DNA of 64,000 nt, taken from assembly GCA_002839675.1 (NCBI GenBank), contig PGYM01000002.1, forward strand, positions 228,111 through 292,110. Reading direction: 5' to 3'. The notes beneath the pieces were generated by a model. That model made no database searches. It was given only the letters and a program-made list of their open reading frames with translations, and had not been told where the DNA came from. The translations under genes and the position numbers were made by a program. Every line of letters begins with the position of its first letter. Within the stretch, counting starts at the first letter, position 1. The stretch is from Methanomicrobiales archaeon HGW-Methanomicrobiales-1. Lineage in GTDB: Archaea > Halobacteriota > Methanomicrobia > Methanomicrobiales > Methanospirillaceae. Shown in pieces: positions 8,693 through 17,247 of this stretch.

Positions 8693-9181
8693 TCACTCTT
8701 TTTTCGTTACCGTTACCGGATCAATCGTTGCATCGATCATCAGGTCAAAGGAAACTGTATCCAGCCAACCGGCTTTCTCAAACATGCTCATGAAACAGAC
8801 CCCGACAACCTTGACCGGGCCATGCTGCTGAATGAGCGCCTGTACATCCTTTTTTGTAAGTGGCATATTCGGCATAGCAAGCCCGCCCATGATAACGATC
8901 ACCCGGGGACGGAGCAGGGCAGGACCCCCACTCACCTGCATGCCGACATCAGAAATTTCAACAATCTTCTTTGCTTTTGACTCATTGAGAAGCGGTACAA
9001 ATACCTGTTCAAGGCGCAGTCCCCGCGTGGCCATTGCCAGCAGTTCGACAAACGGCGAACAGGTGCCTGCGCAGCCGTAGTATACAATCTGGTCTCCTTC
9101 TGCCAGTTTCAGGGATTGCAGGTATTCCTTAAACGGGCGGAGGATACCGGGAACACTCTTGAAAATCTCCTTTGTAGCCAT
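8693..9181 (-). CDS. DUF2124 family protein
   Basis: A 162-residue protein resembling DUF2124, a family of unknown function mostly found in methanogens. Recognisable blocks are GILRPFKEYL near the N-terminus, YYGCAGTCSPFVELLA and VIVIMGGLAMPNMPLTKKDV, which together suggest a small Rossmann-like alpha/beta domain. I use the ATG at 9181; in-frame ATGs at 9196 and further upstream have no better SD. It faces the preceding surface-protein gene tail to tail. No function can be assigned. Confidence 0.75.
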   Translation of the reverse strand: MATKEIFKSVPGILRPFKEYLQSLKLAEGDQIVYYGCAGTCSPFVELLAMATRGLRLEQVFVPLLNESKAKKIVEISDVGMQVSGGPALLRPRVIVIMGGLAMPNMPLTKKDVQALIQQHGPVKVVGVCFMSMFEKAGWLDTVSFDLMIDATIDPVTVTKKE

Positions 9182-9319
9182 AGTAGTGATTTCCATGGAA
9201 AAGAAAATAAACATACGTGAAATGCCAGCAAACCGGCTGCGGCTGCAAGTGCAGTCCTGAACAGAGACAGGAGAAAATGGTAATCTCAGGGCCAGAAGTC
9301 TATCAGGGAGAACCCGATA

Positions 9320-10111
9320 TCATTTCATCGCCATCAATGCGGCGGCGTTCAGCTGGATCTCATGATTTTTGAGCGCATCGTCGACAGAACTACGGAACTG
9401 GTTGTTGAGTTTTGAAATAACCCCGTTTATGGAAAGGACAGCACTATTTTTCTTATTAATTACGACATCCTGTAACTCGGTTCGCGTAGCATCGATCTGG
9501 TCGGATAGTTTCTTTGCTTCTGTGATATCCACCCCTTGTCGGGTGAGTGTGAGGAGGAGATTCTCACGTTTCTCGGTGCTGGTATTAAAAGCTGCAATTC
9601 GGGCACTGCCTTTTTCCAGCCAGATCGCATCGGGCATCCGGACAAAAGAAGTTTCAGCAATTGCTTCAGTTGCATTGGTGCTTACCCTCAGCTCAGCGTC
9701 ATTCCCGTTGAAAGCAGCAATCTGGGTCTTGGTCTCATCGGAGAACCGTATCGACTGGGCTCGCATCTCTTCCCGGGCGGCAGTGATCTCATCGGAGGTA
9801 TACAACAGGGGAATCGAGGATGCTGCAGTGAGATAATCGTCCTGTATCCACCGCAGGTTGATACTCCCGGCACCATTGCTGATCCGATCGATATAGGCGA
9901 TAACCCCGTCCATGCGGGCCTGTTGCATAATACCCACATATGCGGTATGTGTTTTGAGAATCGAGATCAATTCCGGGTTGTCCTTGTCAAGGGGGCCGGT
10001 ACTGGATGGGATTTCAGTATATCTTCCATCAACTAAACCGGCAACCGGCGAAATAATCGCCAGGAGAAATACCAGCAATATTATCATTCCCGTATATCGC
10101 TGACCGTTCAT
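9320..10111 (-). CDS. secreted helical protein of unknown function
   Basis: I do not recognise this gene. The 263-residue product has a signal peptide (MNGQRYTGMIILLVFLLAII, residues 1-20, with likely cleavage after VAG). The remainder is rich in Ala, Glu, Ser, Thr and Asn and predicted mostly helical, with heptad-like stretches around TELQDVVINKKNSAVLSING. There is no membrane anchor after the signal and no cysteine in the mature part. A GTG nine bases upstream is an alternative start. It diverges from a methyltransferase gene; the intergenic region holds a perfect palindrome. Confidence 0.7.
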   Translation of the reverse strand: MNGQRYTGMIILLVFLLAIISPVAGLVDGRYTEIPSSTGPLDKDNPELISILKTHTAYVGIMQQARMDGVIAYIDRISNGAGSINLRWIQDDYLTAASSIPLLYTSDEITAAREEMRAQSIRFSDETKTQIAAFNGNDAELRVSTNATEAIAETSFVRMPDAIWLEKGSARIAAFNTSTEKRENLLLTLTRQGVDITEAKKLSDQIDATRTELQDVVINKKNSAVLSINGVISKLNNQFRSSVDDALKNHEIQLNAAALMAMK

Positions 10112-10194
10112 GAACCCCACAATCCCCAGCCCGCAAAATCCTTGTTGCAGGTAGTTACGTTAAGGTGCAATTCCGGGCAGATAATATTGCTAGG

Positions 10195-10228
10195 ATAACA
10201 AAAGTTATTCTTCTAACCTGCAGGTTAG
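10195..10228. promoter_or_regulatory. palindromic operator candidates upstream of the first methyltransferase
   Basis: CTAACCTGCAGGTTAG (10213-10228) is a perfect 16-bp palindrome. Just before it, ATAAC-AAAA-GTTAT (10195-10208) is a second, shorter dyad. Both sit between divergent promoters for the secreted protein (start 10111, minus) and the methyltransferase (start 10311, plus). The size and position suit a dimeric repressor site, but no regulator gene is adjacent. Confidence 0.5.
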
Positions 10229-10310
10229 CTCAATCCTGCCCTGACTTTCTGCGGGCGAAATGCTATACCACAGGGTAACGAAGATCTACAGTACAAGAGG
10301 AGAGCACGGC

Positions 10311-11081
10311 GTGAAGAGCGGATTTTTTTTTAAAAACGGGCAGGCTGCCATCATCAATGAAGATCTTTTCACCACCCGCTTGATTCCGCCGGAAAGTATC
10401 GATCTCATCGTCACTTCACCACCCTATAATGTGGATATCCAGTATAACAGCCATGATGACCAGATCACGTATGATGATTATCTCGCGTTCTCAAAGCGCT
10501 GGATGAAGCGCTGTTATGGCTGGCTGAAAGACGATGGCCGGTTCTGTCTCAATATCCCGCTTGACAAGAACAAGGGCGGCCAGCAGAGTGTGGGGGCCGA
10601 CCTGACAACGATCGCGAAGAAATGCGGGTTTGCGTACCATTCGACTATTATCTGGAACGAAGGAAACATCTCACGCCGGACGGCATGGGGTTCATGGCTG
10701 AGTGCATCGGCACCTTACGTGATCGCCCCCGTTGAACTGATCGTGGTCCTCTACAAAAAATCATGGAAAAAGACAAGCGGCTCGCGGGAATCTGACATCA
10801 GCCGCGAAGAGTTCATGGAGTGGACCAATGGGCTCTGGACATTCAATGGCGAGCGCAAAACGAAAATTGGTCACCCGGCCCCGTTCCCGGTAGAACTCCC
10901 CCTCCGGTGCATGAAATTATTCTCTTTTGTCAACGATACTGTGCTCGATCCGTTCATGGGCAGTGGATCCACCCTCGTAGCCGCATCCCGGTGTAACCGG
11001 CAGGGTGTAGGGATCGAGATCGATTCCCGCTATTGTGAGATTGCAGCAGAGCGGATAGAAAAAGAAGGGCGGCTGGATTAG
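10311..11081 (+). CDS. DNA methyltransferase, beta-class amino-MTase (N4-cytosine or N6-adenine)
   Basis: S-adenosylmethionine-dependent DNA methyltransferase of 256 residues. Catalytic motif IV (TSPPYN) comes near the N-terminus and the AdoMet-binding DPFMGSGST motif near the C-terminus; this permuted order defines the beta class. TSPPY is often seen in N4-cytosine enzymes, but N6-adenine is not excluded. The GTG at 10311 has a good SD (AGAGGAGAG, 10295-10303), so the longer frame from 10260 is rejected. No restriction endonuclease is adjacent, so it is solitary. A second one of the same design is at 38535. Confidence 0.9.
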   Translation: MKSGFFFKNGQAAIINEDLFTTRLIPPESIDLIVTSPPYNVDIQYNSHDDQITYDDYLAFSKRWMKRCYGWLKDDGRFCLNIPLDKNKGGQQSVGADLTTIAKKCGFAYHSTIIWNEGNISRRTAWGSWLSASAPYVIAPVELIVVLYKKSWKKTSGSRESDISREEFMEWTNGLWTFNGERKTKIGHPAPFPVELPLRCMKLFSFVNDTVLDPFMGSGSTLVAASRCNRQGVGIEIDSRYCEIAAERIEKEGRLD

Positions 11082-11249
11082 ATCGAACGTATCTGTACTA
11101 CTCGGTCCATCCTGAAAACCAATGGTGCATCCGCCCCCACCGGTTGCTGTTCTTTTATACCCTTATCCGGGTACGAACCACATATTGCAATTAGATCTAT
11201 TCCGGTGAGCGAATATTCATATCGTATGGCGCGATACCGTTGAACCGGG

Positions 11250-12170
11250 ATGACCATGACAGGGAATGCTGAGATATATATTGCCGGTGCACAGGATCGC
11301 AGGGACGGCGTTGAACGAGTGCTTAACGAATTCGATCTCTCGGATTTTTCCGGCGGATCCGTCGCTCTCAAGGCAAACTACAACAGCGCCGACCCCGCAC
11401 CCGCATCAACGCACATCGACACGCTGGATGCAACCTGCAAGGCAATTCTTGAGCAAAAGCCCGCCCGCCTCATCCTTGCCGAACGCAGCGGTATGGGAAA
11501 CACCCGTACGGTGCTGGAAGAGCGGGGAGTAGATGCACTTGCCCGCGAACAGGGCTTTTCTGCAATCGTGCTCGATGAACTCGACCGTAATGGATGGCAT
11601 GAGGTCCAGGCACCCGGCCTTCACTGGTCCCGGGGATTTTTCCTTGCAAACGTGTTTGCCCGGGCTGACCGGGTCGTGCAGACCTGCTGCCTCAAAACCC
11701 ACCGGTATGGCGGGCATTTCACCATGTCATTAAAAAATTCTGTTGGCCTCGTGGCAAAACGGGTTCCCGGGCTTGATTACGATTTTATGAACGAACTGCA
11801 CGGTTCCCCCCAACAGCGTATAATGATCGCCGAGATCAACAAATTCTACCGGACCGACTTGATCGTAATGGATGCTGTCGAAGGGTTCTCGACAGGGGGA
11901 CCGGACCGCGGGAAACTCATCAGACCCGGGGTCATGATCGCCGGAACGGACCGGGTTGCAATTGATGCCGTGGGCGTGGCCCTTCTTCGATCGTTCGGGA
12001 CTATCCCGGATGTGATGAACGGAAAGATCTTTGAACTGGAACAGATCGCCCGGGCAGCAGAACTGGGCGTAGGGATTGCATCCGCTGACCGGATAAACCT
12101 CATCCCGCTGGACACGGCTGGCGAAGCAGCAGCCCAGAAAATACAGTACCAGTTAGACGGGGACCGGTGA
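11250..12170 (+). CDS. DUF362 domain protein
   Basis: A 306-residue DUF362 protein, cytoplasmic by lack of signal or membrane segments. Family features are the early VALKANYNSADPAPASTH block, RADRVVQTCCLKTHRYGGHF in the middle (conserved Lys-Thr-His) and DAVEGFSTGGPDRGK, with a late GTDRVAIDAVGVALL segment. Some DUF362 proteins carry a ferredoxin domain, but this one does not. The biochemical role is not established. An ATG six bases further on (11256) is equally possible as start. Confidence 0.85.
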   Translation: MTMTGNAEIYIAGAQDRRDGVERVLNEFDLSDFSGGSVALKANYNSADPAPASTHIDTLDATCKAILEQKPARLILAERSGMGNTRTVLEERGVDALAREQGFSAIVLDELDRNGWHEVQAPGLHWSRGFFLANVFARADRVVQTCCLKTHRYGGHFTMSLKNSVGLVAKRVPGLDYDFMNELHGSPQQRIMIAEINKFYRTDLIVMDAVEGFSTGGPDRGKLIRPGVMIAGTDRVAIDAVGVALLRSFGTIPDVMNGKIFELEQIARAAELGVGIASADRINLIPLDTAGEAAAQKIQYQLDGDR

Positions 12171-12256
12171 TCTCTCGGCCGGGATTGATGAAAACAGAAT
12201 AAAAACCATTACACATAATTACCGGCCAGTTTCACGATACTCAATCATCCTTTCCT

Positions 12257-13057
12257 ATGACCGCAACGCTGACCGCATATATTGACATGGAATTTGCCGG
12301 CATCTACGGCACGCACCAGCGGATGCAGATCCCCATCGAGATCGGTGTAGTGCTGCATGATCCTGCCACCGATGCCCTCTCGTTTGCCGGAAAACCTTTC
12401 CAGGCCGATATCGAGGTGGAACTCTGGAAGAATATCTTAAACGATGTAGGAAAACGCGTGGATGCCCGGAGGAGAGTCTTCAACCTTGCCGAACCTGCCC
12501 GCACCCAGCAGTTTGACCACCGGTTCCACCTGAGTCCTGCAGGTGCCCGCAAGGCCCGGACAGCCATCGCAACGGTGAATACCGATCTCCGCCTGTTCAT
12601 GCAGGCGCTGAACAGCAGGAACATCGGCACACTGGTTTTTTTTGCCCGGCAACGCGAGATGGTAGCGTTCCGGCAGGCACGGGTGCGGACCGACGGATTT
12701 CTCACCCGTGATATCCAGCACGAAATCGCCCATGCGATGCAGCTGAAAGAACAAATCTCACTTGACCGCATGTCGCTGATCATCGGGTTTGGCATTTCCA
12801 GCACCACAATACGGTCCGCACATCTCTCTTACACGATTCCCAAGCAGTACCAGTATGTCATCAAACCGCACAAGGCAATCGGCGATGCGGCCCGCATGTT
12901 TCTCGTGGATATGGAGTTCGGACAGCACCAGAAGGAGACCCGGGCAGGTATCGTTGACCATATCCTGCAGTACGAGAAGGCACGGGAAGCCGCACGAATC
13001 CAGAAGGAGGGGGAGCAGTCCGATTTGCCAGAAGAGATGGAACCGGGCGACAACTGA
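12257..13057 (+). CDS. DEDDh exonuclease-like protein, function unknown
   Basis: I do not recognise the family, but two of the three exonuclease signatures of the RNase H-like DEDD superfamily are visible. YIDMEF (residues 9-14) supplies the Asp-x-Glu pair of motif I, and HKAIGDA (about residue 203) fits the H-x4-D of motif III in DEDDh enzymes. The middle motif is unclear: VFFARQREM may replace the usual Asn/Asp block. The C-terminal 35 residues are charged and helical. Cytoplasmic, single gene on the plus strand. It may be an RNA- or DNA-directed 3'-5' exonuclease or an inactive relative. Confidence 0.55.
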   Translation: MTATLTAYIDMEFAGIYGTHQRMQIPIEIGVVLHDPATDALSFAGKPFQADIEVELWKNILNDVGKRVDARRRVFNLAEPARTQQFDHRFHLSPAGARKARTAIATVNTDLRLFMQALNSRNIGTLVFFARQREMVAFRQARVRTDGFLTRDIQHEIAHAMQLKEQISLDRMSLIIGFGISSTTIRSAHLSYTIPKQYQYVIKPHKAIGDAARMFLVDMEFGQHQKETRAGIVDHILQYEKAREAARIQKEGEQSDLPEEMEPGDN

Positions 13058-13149
13058 CACGGCAGGAAGGAATTCCGGTTTTTTACCTGAAAAGCGCAGA
13101 AATTGCCCTATCCGACCAAAAACTATGTGAAGAAATATCTCTTTTTAGT

Positions 13150-13380
13150 ATGATCATGCACTACACCATCATCCTCGATGCTCAGGCAGACGGCGAGTAT
13201 ACCGCCCGGTGCGTTGAGTTATCGGAGGCTCTTGGCCAGGGCAGCACGCAGGGCGAAGCGCTTGCCAGTATTCGTGAATCCATCGAACTGGAACAGGCAG
13301 CCCGCTGCGAAGTCCTGCACAAGACCATGGGTGCAGTCAACTCCGAGATCATCAGGATCGAAGTAGCTGACACTGCGTAA
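13150..13380 (+). CDS. orphan HicB-like antitoxin domain protein
   Basis: A 76-residue protein with the HicB fold: an N-terminal YTIILDAQADGEYTARCVEL strand-turn-strand, the LGQGSTQGEALASIRESIEL helix, and a short tail. In HicAB systems this partially degraded RNase H-like domain binds and neutralises HicA. No HicA-like double-stranded RNA-binding toxin frame lies on either side, and there is no C-terminal DNA-binding domain. It is therefore probably a solitary HicB-type (UPF0150-like) protein and not a working toxin-antitoxin pair. An ATG at 13156 is an alternative start. Confidence 0.75.
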   Translation: MIMHYTIILDAQADGEYTARCVELSEALGQGSTQGEALASIRESIELEQAARCEVLHKTMGAVNSEIIRIEVADTA

Positions 13381-13668
13381 CCGTCCTCCCGGGTATTCCG
13401 GCAGGACACAAAAATCTCTCCTTTTTTTCCGGGTGACATGTTTTTATCCGTGCAATGATTCATTTCCTGAAATAATTTCAGAGGACGTTTTCCAGGGTCT
13501 CCCCGCATCAGGCACATGAAACATTAGCAAAGGTACAGGTTTTTTTCCGCCATAACATTGAGCCGGGTGCGCTACCGATACGGGAAAAACCATAGTTCAA
13601 TCCGGATGCACGGTTTTTTTTGTGGTGAATCCCCAATCAGGTACCAGTACATACAGCGGGAGCATTTC

Positions 13669-14847
13669 ATGGCATTCCATTTCGCAGACAGGATCAAACG
13701 GGCACCGGTATCATTTCTCTCTGAACTCTTTTCCGTATCGAACAACCCGTCCATCATCTCGTTTGCCGGGGGACTCCCATCATCAGCCCTGATAGACACT
13801 GAGGGAATTGCACAGGCAACACAACAGGTAATGGAAGAAGAAGCCCAGATCGCACTCCAGTACACTACTACTGACGGGTACCTGCCACTGCGGGAATATA
13901 TAGCAGACCGCTACCGGACCCGGCTGGGAATACCAGCAACCGCAGCAGATATCCAGATCGTCAACGGTTCGCAGCAGTGCCTTGACCTCTTTGCCAAGAT
14001 TTTTCTTAATATCGGAGACCATGTCGGTATGGAGCGGCCGGGGTATCTCGGCGCCATCGAAGCTTTTTCGCTCTATGAACCGGTCATCGATACCGTTCCG
14101 CTGGAAGACGATGGCCCGGATCTCGCATTGTTCGAACAGTTCGTTAAAACTACGAATGCGAAATTCTTTTACGGCATTCCCAACTCCCAGAACCCGTCCG
14201 GCAGGACATACTCACAGGAAAAACGCCGGGCAATGGCCGACATACTCCGGACGAGCGACACCGTCTTTTACGAAGATGACGCATTCGGTGAGCTCTTCTT
14301 TGATACAAAACCCCGGATGCCGGTAACAAAGTACCTGCCGGACCAGAGTGTCATCTCCGGCTCATTCTCCAAGATCATCGCACCGGGCATGCGGATAGGC
14401 TGGATCTATGCGCCGGAAGCCATTCTCACCCCGTTCAATGTCGTCAAGCAGGCAGCAGACCTGCATTCCAATTTCCTCTGCCAGAAGATCCTCCACCAGT
14501 ACCTGATCACGCACGATCTCGATGACCATATCCGGCACATTACCCGGGTGTATGGCAGGAAGTGCCGGCTGATGTGCGACCTGCTCGATGACCAGTTGCC
14601 CCAGCTCTCCCACACTACTCCGGAAGGGGGTATGTTCCTGATGGCAACTCTTCCGCCCGGCATCTCTTCCCGCAAGGTCTTTGACGAGGGAATCCGGCAA
14701 AAAGTCGCCGTGCTTCCCGGTATGCCCTTCTATGTGGACGGGGGCGGGGAGGACAATATACGACTGAACTTCTCGAACCCGGACGAAGAGATGATCAAAA
14801 CCGGCATCTCCCGGCTTGTTCAGGTAATTAAGGGGCTTGTCTCGTAA
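13669..14847 (+). CDS. PLP-dependent aminotransferase, class I/II
   Basis: Fold-type I pyridoxal-phosphate aminotransferase of 392 residues, of the group including 2-aminoadipate and multi-substrate aromatic/branched-chain aminotransferases (LysN, MocR-like catalytic domains). SFAGGLPSSALID near the N-terminus, the GSQQCLDLFAKI cofactor-binding helix, NSQNPSGRTYS (Asn-Pro-x-Gly) and SGSFSKIIAPGMRIGW with the Schiff-base lysine are visible, followed by RLNFSNP, the carboxylate-binding arginine. The ATG at 13669 follows CGGGAG; the upstream frame to 13558 is not conserved in character. The substrate cannot be read from the sequence, and the neighbours do not help. Confidence 0.9.
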   Translation: MAFHFADRIKRAPVSFLSELFSVSNNPSIISFAGGLPSSALIDTEGIAQATQQVMEEEAQIALQYTTTDGYLPLREYIADRYRTRLGIPATAADIQIVNGSQQCLDLFAKIFLNIGDHVGMERPGYLGAIEAFSLYEPVIDTVPLEDDGPDLALFEQFVKTTNAKFFYGIPNSQNPSGRTYSQEKRRAMADILRTSDTVFYEDDAFGELFFDTKPRMPVTKYLPDQSVISGSFSKIIAPGMRIGWIYAPEAILTPFNVVKQAADLHSNFLCQKILHQYLITHDLDDHIRHITRVYGRKCRLMCDLLDDQLPQLSHTTPEGGMFLMATLPPGISSRKVFDEGIRQKVAVLPGMPFYVDGGGEDNIRLNFSNPDEEMIKTGISRLVQVIKGLVS

Positions 14848-14939
14848 TTTTTAAAAAATTTTCCGCTATCCGTTTTTATGGAAAAACGTATGCTATAAAT
14901 AGCGCGCTCCCCTGAAATTAGAGTACAGGAAGAGATACA

Positions 14940-16511
14940 ATGAGAAGAAATTTCCTTATGATACTTATGATCCTGATACTGTGTGCGGTCTGTACCTTCC
15001 CGGTATCTGCGAGCATTGTTGTCGGTGATGTTACCCCCCCGGTAACTGAAGTGACAACAAAGGCAACACCAGAACCGACAGCTTTGCCGACATTTGTCAC
15101 CCAACCCACTACGGTACAAACTACGGTACCAACTAAGGTGCCCACCACGGAACCAACATCATTGCCGACATTTGTCACCCAGCCCACCACGGTACCCCCC
15201 ACGCTCTTACCAACGGTCACCATCACTATCCAACCCACCCAGGTTGGCGGGGGTAAAGGATGGATCGATACCTATTGCAATGTTGACGGCGCCACTGTAT
15301 ACTTCGATGGTGTCCCGCAGGGTAATATTGCCGGGGGCATTCTCTCGGTAGCGGTATCTCCGACAGGTTCTCCTGTCAGGACCATTTCCGTATCACTCTC
15401 CGGCTACACCACATGGTCCGGTCCGCTCTCCCGCATGCCGGAGAGTGGTGAGCATGTTGCAGTCTATTCAACCATCAACCCAATCCCAACCCAGACTACT
15501 GTGCCTCCGATCCAGAATGGCGCAATCTATGTCCAGTCAAGTCCTGCCGGTGCAGCGATCTACATGAACGGTAACTTCCAGGGATATGCACCGATAACGC
15601 TTCCCAACATGATTCCGTCCACCTATTCCATGAAAGCATCTCTCTCCGGTTATACATCGGATACCCAGCTGATTACCGTGTACTCCGGGCAGACGGCTAC
15701 CTATTACCCGAACCTCCAGCCATCTCCCCCTGCACCCCGGAACACCGGGACCGTGTCAGTAACCTCGAGTCCCAACCATGCATCGGTCTATGTCGATGGC
15801 ACGTACCAGGGCCAGACCCCGATAACGGTGACATTGTACCCGGGCAGTCATTCCTTCAGCCTGACCCTTCCCGGATACAGTGACTTCCCCGTAACTCTCT
15901 ACGTCAACGCCAACACCAACCAGAAACTGAACGCGGAGATGTCCCCGGCCATATATGGTACGGTTGCCATCACATCCATGCCCGGTGCAAGTGTTTTCAT
16001 GGACAGCAATGCCCAGGGACAAATCCCTCCGTCAGGCACACTCACCCTTTACAACATCCCCAGCGGAAACCACCTCTTCAAGGTCACTGCACCCGGGTAC
16101 AATGAATGGATGAACACCGTGTATATCCGGCCCAATGTCGTAAACCCGATCAGTGCGCCCCTGACGCCGATCAATCCGAACCCGACACCTGTACCTGCTA
16201 CCGGCGGGTTCAACATTGTTTCCACGCCAACCGGTGCTGAAGTCTACATCGACAACCTGTTCAAGGGATACACCCCGGCAACACTGGATGGCATTACCCC
16301 TGGAGACCACCAGGTCCTGCTCAAATACACGAACTATATTGATTACTCAACCGTAGCATCGGTAACCGCCGGTCAGACGACCCCGCTAGCCATCAGCATG
16401 CAGCCTGCTCCTTCACCCACACCGAAGTCCGCTCCCTCAATCCTGACGATGATCGCGGGTTGCACTGCAATTCTTGCGATTGGTATCGCAACAAGGAGGT
16501 TCCGTCCATGA
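14940..16511 (+). CDS. secreted PEGA-domain surface protein
   Basis: A 523-residue cell-surface protein. Signal peptide at 1-25, a Thr/Pro/Val-rich linker (about 40-100, likely glycosylated) built from duplicated TxLPTFVTQPTTV segments, then about five tandem PEGA-like beta-sandwich units. Each unit carries a GAxVYxDGxxQG-type turn and a PGxHxxxxxxPGY-type turn, for example around residues 115, 200, 278, 345 and 425. A C-terminal hydrophobic helix with basic tail (IATRRFRP) anchors it. Its stop overlaps the next ATG (ATGA), implying coupled translation with the membrane sensor downstream. Confidence 0.88.
   Translation: MRRNFLMILMILILCAVCTFPVSASIVVGDVTPPVTEVTTKATPEPTALPTFVTQPTTVQTTVPTKVPTTEPTSLPTFVTQPTTVPPTLLPTVTITIQPTQVGGGKGWIDTYCNVDGATVYFDGVPQGNIAGGILSVAVSPTGSPVRTISVSLSGYTTWSGPLSRMPESGEHVAVYSTINPIPTQTTVPPIQNGAIYVQSSPAGAAIYMNGNFQGYAPITLPNMIPSTYSMKASLSGYTSDTQLITVYSGQTATYYPNLQPSPPAPRNTGTVSVTSSPNHASVYVDGTYQGQTPITVTLYPGSHSFSLTLPGYSDFPVTLYVNANTNQKLNAEMSPAIYGTVAITSMPGASVFMDSNAQGQIPPSGTLTLYNIPSGNHLFKVTAPGYNEWMNTVYIRPNVVNPISAPLTPINPNPTPVPATGGFNIVSTPTGAEVYIDNLFKGYTPATLDGITPGDHQVLLKYTNYIDYSTVASVTAGQTTPLAISMQPAPSPTPKSAPSILTMIAGCTAILAIGIATRRFRP
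15084..15195 (+). repeat. 78-bp-spaced direct repeat inside the PEGA gene
   Basis: TTGCCGACATTTGTCACCCA occurs at 15084 and again at 15162, each followed by a near-identical CCCACYACGGTAC. The 78-base spacing equals 26 codons, so the duplication lengthens the Thr/Pro linker without breaking the frame. Such repeats can expand or contract by slippage or recombination. Confidence 0.85.
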
Positions 16512-17179
16512 ACAGCTCATTCGTGCAATCAAACAAGATCCTTATCGGTTCGATCCTTGTCATCCTTATCATAGGATCGTTCACCCTGCTCGCGTACAAT
16601 AACCAGAACACTGCCCTGCAGAACTCAGTCAAGCAGGGCATGGAATCCACGGTAAGCGTGATGGCAACCCAGATATCGCCCAAGGATCTTGCTGGAATCA
16701 AGCCCGGTGATGAGGGGTCGGAACAGTATAAGGCCATAGTGCAGAAACTGCGCACAATGCGCAGTATGGATGACGCGCTGCTCAATGCCTATATCCTCAA
16801 AGTCAATCCCGACCAGACCGTAACATTCCTGGTAGACGATCTCTATCTGCAGGATCCCCAGGGCTCGGCAAAGATAGGTGAAGTGTCGACAGCTCCGAAA
16901 ATGGATATCCTGCTCGCCCTCTCCGGCCCGACAACATCGAAACAGCCCTACACTACCAAGTACGGGTCGTTCATGACCGCCTATGCTCCCATCGATGACA
17001 ATATTCTGGATTCGACCGGAAACACCTATGCGGTGCTTGCAATCGATGTGCCCGCAACGGATTATAATGATTATACTTCCCGCGGGGGATGGATCCTTCT
17101 GACAGGGCTCGTCTCAATGATCCTTGCTATTGGCGCGATCTTCTTGTTCGGGCGCAGTACCACGAAGAAGGACGAGTGA
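16508..17179 (+). CDS. membrane protein with extracellular Cache-like sensor domain
   Basis: A 223-residue protein with a transmembrane helix at about 10-30, an extracytoplasmic domain of about 155 residues, a second helix at about 196-217 and a short basic cytoplasmic tail. The layout, and segments such as LKVNPDQTVTFLVDD and YGSFMTAYAPI, resemble the single-Cache sensor part of histidine kinases and chemoreceptors, but no HAMP, kinase or signalling domain follows. A strong SD (AGGAGGT, 16494-16500) and a 4-base ATGA overlap couple it to the PEGA gene. It may sense or brace that surface protein; function unknown. Confidence 0.7.
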   Translation: MNSSFVQSNKILIGSILVILIIGSFTLLAYNNQNTALQNSVKQGMESTVSVMATQISPKDLAGIKPGDEGSEQYKAIVQKLRTMRSMDDALLNAYILKVNPDQTVTFLVDDLYLQDPQGSAKIGEVSTAPKMDILLALSGPTTSKQPYTTKYGSFMTAYAPIDDNILDSTGNTYAVLAIDVPATDYNDYTSRGGWILLTGLVSMILAIGAIFLFGRSTTKKDE

Positions 17180-17247
17180 AGACTTGCAATAAAACGGGGC
17201 TGTTGTCCCGCAACTTCTTTTTTCTTATCATTCCAACTATTCTTACT

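Noticed and set aside
10311-11081. restriction-modification system
   Set aside because: No endonuclease or specificity gene is adjacent to either methyltransferase.
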